Below, piece by piece: positions 1 to 5,623 of a DNA stretch of 18,279 nt. The first letter of the stretch is position 1; the number at the start of each line of letters is the position of its first letter. Below the pieces are notes generated by a model. It saw nothing but the letters and a program-made list of their open reading frames with translations. It searched no databases and was not told the DNA's origin. This stretch comes from an uncultured Clostridia bacterium (GTDB taxonomy: Bacteria > Bacillota > Clostridia > Christensenellales > Aristaeellaceae): NCBI GenBank assembly GCA_947600345.1, contig CANQGC010000025.1, forward strand, positions 1-18,279, given 5' to 3'. Both the position numbers and the translations under genes were made by a program.

Positions 1-917
1 AGGGCGAGCTCACCGGTCTGCTTCGCGGCATGGGCCAGCTCGCGCCGGAGGAGCGCCCGCGGATGGGCCAGCTCGTGAACGACGTGCGCAAGGCCATCGA
101 GGAGGAGCTCGAAAAGAAGGGCGCGGAGCTCAAGGAGCTCGAGAAGAGCGCCCGCCTGGAGGCCGAGGCCGTGGACGTGACCCTGCCCGGCCCGGAGCGC
201 GCGGCGGGATCGCTGCACCCGATGAACATCGCGCTCAATAAGATGGTCGAAATCTTCACCGGCATGGGCTACGAGGTCGTCGAGGGCCCGGAGGTCGAGT
301 ACGACCACTACAATTTCGAGCTGCTCAACATCCCGAAGAACCACCCCGCCCGCGACGCGCAGGATACCTTCTACGTGGACGACAACATCGTGCTGCGCAC
401 CCACACCTCCCCGGTCCAGGCGCGCATCATGACCACGCGCAAGCCGCCGATCCGCGTGATTTGCCCCGGCCGCGTGTACCGCGCCGACGAGGCCGACGCC
501 ACCCACAGCCCGGTGTTCCACCAGATGGAGGGCCTGGTGATCGACGAGAACATCACCATGGCGGACCTCAAGGGCACGCTGGACGAGTTCGCCCGCCAGA
601 TGTACGGCGAGGGCATCTCCACGCGCTTCCGGCCTTCGTTCTTCCCCTTCACCGAGCCCTCCGCCGAGGTGGACCTGACCTGTGCCAACTGCCACGGCGC
701 CGGCTGCCGCATGTGCAAGGGCACCGGCTGGATCGAGGTGCTGGGCGCGGGCATGGTGAACCCCCACGTGCTGGAGATGTGCGGCATCGACCCGAAGAGG
801 TACTCGGGCTTTGCCTTTGGCTTCGGCGTGGAGCGCGTGGCGTTGCTGCGCTACAACATCCCGAATCTCCGCTACCTGTATGAGAACGACCTGCGCTTCC
901 TGACGCAGTACCGATAA
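1..917 (+). CDS. pheS: Phenylalanine--tRNA ligase alpha subunit (5' partial)
   Basis: Catalytic subunit of the cytoplasmic (alpha-beta)2 PheRS, which charges tRNA-Phe. The frame is open from the first base (positions 1-2 finish a codon) and reads GELTGLLRGMGQLAPEERP, the usual end of the PheS N-terminal coiled-coil arm. The ATG at 30 is therefore internal and the true start lies upstream. About 304 residues are visible against roughly 340 in the family, so some 35 are missing. The class II core is intact: motif 2 around VYRADEADATHSPVFHQMEG and motif 3 as GFGFGVERVALLRY near the end. Between them is a Cys-rich insert (CANCHGAGCRMCKGTGW, about 680-732) with a zinc-ribbon look, found in many Firmicutes PheS. 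The stop is 14 bases before pheT, so the two are one operon. Any T-box leader would be outside the window. Confidence 0.97.
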   Translation, partial: GELTGLLRGMGQLAPEERPRMGQLVNDVRKAIEEELEKKGAELKELEKSARLEAEAVDVTLPGPERAAGSLHPMNIALNKMVEIFTGMGYEVVEGPEVEYDHYNFELLNIPKNHPARDAQDTFYVDDNIVLRTHTSPVQARIMTTRKPPIRVICPGRVYRADEADATHSPVFHQMEGLVIDENITMADLKGTLDEFARQMYGEGISTRFRPSFFPFTEPSAEVDLTCANCHGAGCRMCKGTGWIEVLGAGMVNPHVLEMCGIDPKRYSGFAFGFGVERVALLRYNIPNLRYLYENDLRFLTQYR

Positions 918-931
918 GGAGGGCGACGAAC

Positions 932-3319
932 ATGAAAGTACCGATGAAGTGGCTCCGCGACTACGTGGACATCCACATGACCGCCGCCGAGTACGCCGAT
1001 AAGATGATCTCCACCGGCACCGCCGTGGAGGGCGTCGACCAGACCGGCACGCAGTTCGACAACGTGGTCGTCGGCTACGTGGTTTCCTGCGTGGATCATC
1101 CGAACTCCGACCACCTGCACCTGTGCATGGTGGACGTGGGCGGCCCCGAGCCGATCCAGATCGTCTGCGGCGCGCCCAACGTGCACGCCGACATGCGCGT
1201 GGCGGCGGCGCTGGACGGCGCGCACCTGCCCGGCGGCGTGAAGATTAAGAAGAGCAAGATGCGCGGCGAGGTGTCCAACGGCATGCTCTGCTCCGGCCCG
1301 GAGCTGGACGTGCCCGCCGGGCTGTACCCCCACATCGGCGACGCGGGCATCATCGAGATCTTCGAGGATGTGGCCCCCGGCACCGACGTCAAGGAGGTCT
1401 TCGGCCTGGGCGACGACGTGGTCGACTTCGAAATCCTGGCCAACCGCCCGGACTGCCTGTCCGTCTGGGGCCTGGCGCGCGAGAGTTCCGCTGTGCTGAA
1501 CGAGCACTTCGTGATGCCGGAGATTTCCGTCGAGGAGAACGGCAAGGGCAAATTCGAGGATTACGCCACCGTCAAGGTCATCGACCATGACGCCTGCCCC
1601 CGCTACTGCGCGCGCGTCATCACCAACGTCAAGATCGGCCCGTCCCCCAAGTGGATGCGCGAGTACCTCTACGGCGCGGGCGTGCGGCCCATCAACAACA
1701 TCGTGGACATCACCAACTTCGTGATGCTCGAGACCGGCCACCCGATGCACGCCTTCGACCTCTCCCGCGTCAAGGAGCAGACCATCATCGTGCGCAAGGC
1801 CCACCCCGGCGAGAAGCTGGTCACGCTGGACGGCAAGGAGCACATCCTGGACGAATCCATGCTCGTCATCGCCGACAACGAGAACGCCACCGGCCTGGCC
1901 GGCATCATGGGCGGCGAGGAGAGCGAGATCGAGAACGACACCGCCTCCGTGCTCTTCGAGTGCGCCGCCTTCGAGCGCGCCAACAACCGCGTGACCGCCC
2001 GCAAGCTGGGCGTGCGCACCGAGGCCTCTGGCCGCTTCGAGAAGGGCGTCTGCCCGGCCACGGCCATGGAAGCTCTGGAGCGCGCCTGCATGCTGGTGAA
2101 CATGCTCGAGTGCGGCGACGTGGTGCCCGGCTGCTTCGACGACTACCCGAACCCGATGGAGGGCAAGACCATCGAGGCCAGCGTCTCCCGCATCTGCCGC
2201 CTGAACGGCGTGGAAGTGTCGGGGGATACCATGGAGGACATCCTGAACAGCCTCTACATCGACACCGTGCGCAGCGGCGACACGTTGACCTGCGAGGTTC
2301 CGGCCTTCCGCCAGGACATGGACAGCGAGGCCGACATCGCCGAGGAAGTGCTGCGCATGTACGGCTACGACCACATCCCGTCGACGCTGATGTTCGCCAA
2401 GACCATGCCCGGCAAGAAGAACGCCCACTTCGCCTTCAACGGCCGCGTGAAGAGCGCGCTGGTGGGGCAGGGGATGTACGAGATCCTGAACTACTCCTTC
2501 ATCAGCCCCAAGTGGATCGACGACCTGGGCCTGGCGAAGGACGACCCGCGCCGCAACTGCGTGGTGCTGCGCAACCCGCTGGGCGAGGATACCTCGGTGA
2601 TGCGCACCACGATGGCGCCTTCGATGCTCGCCACCATCGCCTCGAATCTGAACCGGGGCAACGCCGCCGGGCGGCTGTTCGAGCTGTCCAAGACCTTCGC
2701 CCCCGGCGCGGAGGGCGAATTGCCCGCCGAGCAACAGATGCTGACCATCGGCCTGTTCGGCCCGGAAGAGGACTTCTACTCCATCAAGAACGCCGTGGTC
2801 TGGCTGCTGGCATGCTTCGGCGTGGCGGCGGACATCGCCAGGGGCGGCGACGGCTACTACCACCCCGGCCGCAAGGCGGTGCTGACGGCGGACGGCAAGC
2901 AGATCGCCCAGCTGGGCGAGATTCACCCGGACGTGGCGGAGCGCTTCGGCATCGACAGCCGCGTGTACCTGGCGGAGATCGACATCGACGCGTTGCGCCC
3001 GCTGGAGCCGGACTTCAACGGCGTGAAGCCGCTGCCCAAGTTCCCGGCCGTCACCCGCGACATCGCGCTGGTGGTGGACGAGAAGGTGGAGGTCGGCGCG
3101 CTGATGCAGACCATCCGCGCCCACGGCGGCAAGACGCTGGAGAGCGTGAAGTTCTTCGACATCTACCGGGGCGACAAGCTGGGCAAGGGCAGGAAGTCCG
3201 TGGCCTACGCCCTCTCCTTCCGCGCCAGCGACCGAACCCTCACCGACGAGGAGATCAACGGCTCCATGGCCAAGATCCTGAAGGCCGTGGAAGCCGAGCA
3301 CGGAGCGGAACTGCGGTAA
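932..3319 (+). CDS. pheT: Phenylalanine--tRNA ligase beta subunit
   Basis: Beta subunit of PheRS; it binds tRNA-Phe and edits mischarged Tyr-tRNA. At 795 residues it is a normal full-length bacterial PheT. Domains seen in order: EMAP-like tRNA-binding fold (about residues 40-150, with HPNSDHLHLCMVDVG), B3/B4 editing domain (about 210-385, with RPINNIVDITNFVMLETGHP), B5 DNA-binding-like domain (about 400-470), the catalytic-like core (about 490-690) and the C-terminal ferredoxin-fold anticodon-binding domain (about 705-795, with FPAVTRDIALVVDE and KSVAYALSFRASDRTLTDEE). The start has a strong site, aaggagg, nine bases before the ATG. It is cotranscribed with pheS. The downstream neighbour is a transposase remnant, and the stem-loop just after the stop suggests the operon ends here. 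No frameshift is seen. Confidence 0.97.
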   Translation: MKVPMKWLRDYVDIHMTAAEYADKMISTGTAVEGVDQTGTQFDNVVVGYVVSCVDHPNSDHLHLCMVDVGGPEPIQIVCGAPNVHADMRVAAALDGAHLPGGVKIKKSKMRGEVSNGMLCSGPELDVPAGLYPHIGDAGIIEIFEDVAPGTDVKEVFGLGDDVVDFEILANRPDCLSVWGLARESSAVLNEHFVMPEISVEENGKGKFEDYATVKVIDHDACPRYCARVITNVKIGPSPKWMREYLYGAGVRPINNIVDITNFVMLETGHPMHAFDLSRVKEQTIIVRKAHPGEKLVTLDGKEHILDESMLVIADNENATGLAGIMGGEESEIENDTASVLFECAAFERANNRVTARKLGVRTEASGRFEKGVCPATAMEALERACMLVNMLECGDVVPGCFDDYPNPMEGKTIEASVSRICRLNGVEVSGDTMEDILNSLYIDTVRSGDTLTCEVPAFRQDMDSEADIAEEVLRMYGYDHIPSTLMFAKTMPGKKNAHFAFNGRVKSALVGQGMYEILNYSFISPKWIDDLGLAKDDPRRNCVVLRNPLGEDTSVMRTTMAPSMLATIASNLNRGNAAGRLFELSKTFAPGAEGELPAEQQMLTIGLFGPEEDFYSIKNAVVWLLACFGVAADIARGGDGYYHPGRKAVLTADGKQIAQLGEIHPDVAERFGIDSRVYLAEIDIDALRPLEPDFNGVKPLPKFPAVTRDIALVVDEKVEVGALMQTIRAHGGKTLESVKFFDIYRGDKLGKGRKSVAYALSFRASDRTLTDEEINGSMAKILKAVEAEHGAELR

Positions 3320-3331
3320 AGAAGAGACAAC

Positions 3332-3378
3332 AGCGCCGCCGCGCCTCCCACCGGGAGCCCGCGACGGCGCTTTGGTTT
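3332..3378 (+). terminator. Rho-independent terminator of pheST
   Basis: Starts 12 bases after the pheT stop. Left arm agcgccgccgcg (3332-3343) pairs with cgcgacggcgct (3360-3371) with one mismatch. A second small stem, ctccc/gggag, lies inside the loop, and the run tttggttt follows. Orientation and position fit the end of the pheST transcript. Confidence 0.8.
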
Positions 3379-3486
3379 ACGGCTTAAGGCACCCCCGCAC
3401 AAAAGGCAGAAAGGAAAGGGAAAGAGCAAGGGGAGCAAACTAAAAGCTAAACCTTTGGTAATTTCCTGCTCAAGGCAAAACCTGCT

Positions 3487-3515
3487 CAGGCCGGCAAGCA
3501 GCGCTTGTCGGCCTG
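3487..3515 (-). terminator. Stem-loop with late T run, possible terminator for the AGE transcript
   Basis: Read leftward, the arms caggccgacaagc and gcttgccggcctg pair over 13 positions (one mismatch, or a wobble in the opposite sense) with a 3-base loop. After six more bases comes tttt. The stem overlaps the stop codon of the transposase remnant. It is the best candidate terminator downstream of the leftward AGE gene, but the T run is short and displaced. Confidence 0.4.
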
Positions 3516-3530
3516 ATATAGGTTTGCCAG

Positions 3531-3553
3531 GGCGAACGGCATGTTCGCCTTTT
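3531..3553 (+). terminator. Small stem-loop followed by TTTT (weak terminator candidate)
   Basis: ggcgaac (3531-3537) pairs perfectly with gttcgcc (3543-3549) across a 5-base loop, and tttt follows at 3550-3553. It lies inside the transposase remnant, facing away from pheT. It could be a back-up stop for rightward transcription or a chance result of the transposase codons. Confidence 0.25.
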
Positions 3554-3770
3554 GCGTCTGCTTTGCCAGGCCTCGGTAGCGCGTCTTTCGGAGGCGGAAC
3601 AGCCGCCTGACCACCGGAAGATGTGCTCCAGTTTGGCCCGGATCGACGATTTCATCCGCTCTCGCCGCCTCAGTTGGCCCTGCGATCTCACGCTGTGCTT
3701 CTTGATCTCTGACGGTTTTCGGTCGATTTTGTATCGGATCTTCTTCCCGTGCTCGTTCCGCCGCACTGCA

Positions 3771-5075
3771 TCAGCGCGCCGGCGCGCTTTGCGGCGGATT
3801 CGCGGGCGAATCCGCGCAGAGGGCGTCCAACCGGCGCAGGCATTCGGCGAGCGCGCGCCCGGTATGGTAGATGCCCTTCCAGGGATTGCCCATGTTCGAA
3901 ATGACGGGCGTGCCGTCCGCCTGAAGCAGCTGCCGGCTCTCCCCAACCTCCATGTTCATGAAGAAATCCCGGTCGAAGGCCCAGGTCTTCAGGAAAGCGT
4001 CCAGATAGCGCTCGTCGCCATACAGCTTGTAGCCGTTCAGAAAGCCCACCAGCGCTTCGAAGTTTTGCCACCACTCCTTGTCGTAGACGAGCACGGCCTG
4101 ATCCGAGACGCCGTCACGATAGACGCCGCCGCGCGCGTGGTCAAATCCGAACCGCAGGGCGTGATCCAGCAGCTTTTTCAGGACGGGCTCATAGCCGCTG
4201 CGGTCGCACCCCAGGACGTTCAGGCAGAGGTCGGCCAGCCAGCTCAGCTCCACGTTGTGCCCGTAGGAGGTGGAATCGGTCGGCGTTTGGATGACTTCGT
4301 TGGTTTCGCGCTCGGCGTTCCAGGTGCGCATGATGTTGATCGCCGGCAGCGGATGGAAGTCCAGATCGAACTGGTTGAGGCCGTAGCCCTTCTCCCGGTT
4401 GACCATGTGGGCGAATATGAGGTCGAGGACCTCCTTCAGCTTGCGGGCATGGATTTCCTTCCTCGATGCCCTGTAGAGCGTCGTAAAGGCCTCCAGCAAG
4501 TGCATGTGGATGTCCAGCGATTTGCGATCCCCCGCGTAGCTGCCGGCGGGGGAGATGGACCAGTCCCGCTCGATGTTTTCGTAGTATCCGCCGCGCAGCG
4601 TGTCGGCGGCGTAGAGCTGCAGCAGGTCAAAGCCCCTCTCCGCGAAGGCCAGCGCCTCCTCGTCGCGATACGTCAGGGCATACTCGCTCAGCGCGTAGAT
4701 GGCGAAGCCCTCGCCGTAGACCAGCTTGGCGGGATCGGCGACGGAACCGTCGCGATTCAATTGCCAGTAGTATCCTCCGTATGCCTCGTCCCAGAATCTT
4801 TTCATCAGGAATTGAGCGCCCTGCCTCGCGGCCTCGGCCATGAACTCCCGGTCCGCCGGGAGACAAAACTCCAGCAGGTTGCTGAATCCCCACACCATTC
4901 GACTCTGGGTCACCAGGTATTTCGTCCCGTTTCCATTGAAGACGCCCTTTTCGTCAAAGTTGGTGAGATACCCTCCGAATTGATTGTCTACGGCGCGCGC
5001 AAGCCAAAAGGGAATGATCTTTTGAGAGAGGCAGGCTCGCATTTCCTCTCGCGCAGTCTGAATGGACGCAGTCAT
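3771..5075 (-). CDS. AGE-family sugar 2-epimerase / isomerase (N-acylglucosamine 2-epimerase superfamily)
   Basis: An (alpha/alpha)6-barrel enzyme of the family that includes cellobiose and mannobiose 2-epimerases and mannose isomerase (YihS). The family signatures are in order: SRMVWGFS, VYGEGFAIYALSEY, LDIHMHLLEAF, SYGHNVELSWL, YDKEWWQNFEALVGF and WKGIYHTGRA. The Arg of RMVWG, the His/Glu of GHNVE and the His of YHTGR match the catalytic positions known in this family. No signal peptide is seen, so it is cytoplasmic. Three in-frame ATGs (5099, 5084, 5075) are possible. I chose 5075 because GGGAGG at 5088-5093 lies upstream of it, although the 12-base spacing is long and 5084 would be only three bases away. 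After GRALAECLRRL comes a Pro/Ala-rich tail of about 18 residues coded by strong palindromes and abutting the IS remnant. It is divergent from the mannosidase operon. Which substrate it acts on (free mannose or a disaccharide end) cannot be decided. Confidence 0.9.
   Translation of the reverse strand: MTASIQTAREEMRACLSQKIIPFWLARAVDNQFGGYLTNFDEKGVFNGNGTKYLVTQSRMVWGFSNLLEFCLPADREFMAEAARQGAQFLMKRFWDEAYGGYYWQLNRDGSVADPAKLVYGEGFAIYALSEYALTYRDEEALAFAERGFDLLQLYAADTLRGGYYENIERDWSISPAGSYAGDRKSLDIHMHLLEAFTTLYRASRKEIHARKLKEVLDLIFAHMVNREKGYGLNQFDLDFHPLPAINIMRTWNAERETNEVIQTPTDSTSYGHNVELSWLADLCLNVLGCDRSGYEPVLKKLLDHALRFGFDHARGGVYRDGVSDQAVLVYDKEWWQNFEALVGFLNGYKLYGDERYLDAFLKTWAFDRDFFMNMEVGESRQLLQADGTPVISNMGNPWKGIYHTGRALAECLRRLDALCADSPANPPQSAPAR
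3773..3815. repeat. Two adjacent palindromes in the tail of the AGE-family gene
   Basis: agcgcgccggcgcgct (3773-3788) is a perfect 16-bp palindrome. Six bases later gcggattcg/cgaatccgc (3794-3802, 3807-3815) forms a 9-bp stem with a 4-base loop. Both lie in the last codons of the epimerase and code for the non-conserved tail. No T run follows, so they are not an ordinary terminator; they could be a transposon-end scar or an RNA-stabilising structure. Confidence 0.6.
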
Positions 5076-5115
5076 GATTCGCATCAACCTCCCGTTCATA
5101 TTGTGTTGCGCTTGA

Positions 5116-5132
5116 AATTAAACGCTTTAATT
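5116..5132. promoter_or_regulatory. Operator-like palindrome downstream of the AGE promoter
   Basis: aattaaa (5116-5122) and tttaatt (5126-5132) are perfect 7-bp arms around cgc. The site lies just after the expected transcription start of the AGE gene, a normal place for a repressor. Its core TTAAA-CGC-TTTAA resembles the palindrome after the opposite promoter (5555-5568), except that the centre is three bases instead of four. Likely ligand, by inference: the LacI-family protein coded at 12464. Confidence 0.55.
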
Positions 5133-5144
5133 AACTTGTCCATA

Positions 5145-5173
5145 AGTATATCAAATGCTTAAAGCTTTGTCAA
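5145..5173 (-). promoter_or_regulatory. Promoter of the AGE-family gene
   Basis: Read leftward: TTGACA (5173-5168), a 17-base spacer, then TATACT (5150-5145). This is a near-perfect sigma-A promoter. The expected start of transcription is about 5138, giving a leader of roughly 60 bases before the chosen ATG. Confidence 0.8.
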
Positions 5174-5288
5174 TTTTTGTTGGAACTGTGTCGGCGATTT
5201 CGACCATTTATCATTATATATTGTAAAATTAAAATTAAGAATCAAATCCGTAACCCTTCGGCGGTTTGGGAGGGTCGAACGAAAGGCT

Positions 5289-5317
5289 CCGACATAGCGA
5301 ATTGTATACAATATAAT
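5289..5317 (+). promoter_or_regulatory. Possible second rightward promoter with an ATTGTATACAAT palindrome
   Basis: CCGACA (5289-5294), a 17-base spacer and a perfect TATAAT (5312-5317). The 12-bp perfect palindrome attgtatacaat (5301-5312) fills the spacer up to the -10. TTGTATACAA-type sites are typical of FadR-subgroup GntR regulators. No such regulator is coded in the window. If used, it would give the mannosidase operon a leader of about 300 bases. Confidence 0.35.
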
Positions 5318-5478
5318 AGGAAAGAAAAATTGATTCAGATCGTTAACGAGCAGCCTTCCGAGAGAAAATCGACACGCGGAGGTTTGATGAGTCGATCGCA
5401 AATTAAATTTCATTAAATCTATTAAATGTACAATATAACCAAAATTATTCCACAATTTAGGGCGTAATACGTATAAAT

Positions 5479-5513
5479 CGGCTATTGACAATGCTCGATA
5501 GCCGTTATACAAT
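5479..5513 (+). promoter_or_regulatory. Main promoter of the mannosidase operon, overlapped by an inverted repeat
   Basis: TTGACA (5485-5490), a 17-base spacer, then TACAAT (5508-5513): near-consensus sigma-A boxes with the start expected near 5520. The arms cggctat (5479-5485) and atagccg (5498-5504) form an inverted repeat, with 12 bases between, wrapped round the -35 box. This could be a second operator. Confidence 0.75.
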
Positions 5514-5554
5514 AATTATAATTCAACAAAAAGCTCTGGATTCGCTTGACTGAA

Positions 5555-5568
5555 TTAAATCGATTTAA
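5555..5568. promoter_or_regulatory. LacI-type operator-like palindrome upstream of the mannosidase gene
   Basis: TTAAATCGATTTAA is a perfect 14-bp palindrome with a central CG, the layout preferred by LacI-family repressors, whose hinge-helix leucine enters the central CpG step. It lies about 35 bases downstream of the expected transcription start and 56 bases before the GH38 start codon, where a bound protein would block transcription. Confidence 0.6.
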
Positions 5569-5623
5569 ATAGCGGCGGTATTTCGGAAGTGCGACGATCC
5601 GGAAAGAAGGGGGAAAGGAAGAC

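Larger units (their letters stand above)
3486..3760 (-). pseudogene. C-terminal remnant of an IS5-family (DDE) transposase, frameshifted
   Basis: Only the last 80-90 codons of a transposase are recognisable, read leftward. One frame gives IRYKIDRKPSEIKK and then MKSSIRAKLEHIFR, the conserved region before and around the last catalytic Glu of IS5-type DDE transposases. At about 3614-3616 the match shifts frame. Restoring one G gives FRVVRRLFRLRKTRYRGLAK and then ANMPFALANLYQADKRCLPA, the family's usual C-terminus, with a stop at 3486-3488. The N-terminal two thirds and the DDE Asp residues are absent, and no clear terminal inverted repeats or target duplication are visible. The remnant abuts the 3' end of the AGE-family gene in the same orientation, so the event that left it may have rewritten that gene's tail. 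The rest of the gap, 3379-3485, is purine-rich and holds nothing I recognise. Confidence 0.82.
5100..5623. promoter_or_regulatory. AT-rich divergent regulatory region between the AGE gene and the mannosidase operon
   Basis: About 524 bases without a convincing gene, strikingly AT-rich beside GC-rich coding DNA on both sides. It holds a leftward promoter with a palindrome after it, a rightward promoter with a palindrome after it, a third possible rightward promoter carrying a ttgtatacaa palindrome, and an inverted repeat over a -35 box. These are listed separately. Short open frames here lack ribosome sites and familiar protein features. Confidence 0.8.

Noticed and set aside
30..32. ATG at 30 as the start of pheS
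   Set aside because: The frame is open to the window edge with conserved PheS residues before it, so the gene starts upstream.
872..3301. Long open frame on the minus strand across pheT (about 809 codons)
   Set aside because: It mirrors a certain pheT gene; the product is His/Val/Ala/Gly-rich low-complexity sequence, as expected from the antisense of GC-rich codons, and it has no ribosome site.
5116..5132. CcpA cre site at the AGE palindrome
   Set aside because: Compared with TGWAANCGNTNWCA it has at least three mismatches, including the outer T-G and C-A positions; the site fits the local LacI-family regulator better.
3552..5162. Plus-strand open frame of about 536 codons across the AGE gene
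   Set aside because: Antisense to clear AGE-family motifs; no start signal and no recognisable protein features.
5177..5512. Short open frames in the AT-rich divergent region
   Set aside because: No ribosome sites, no protein features, and they overlap promoters and palindromes.
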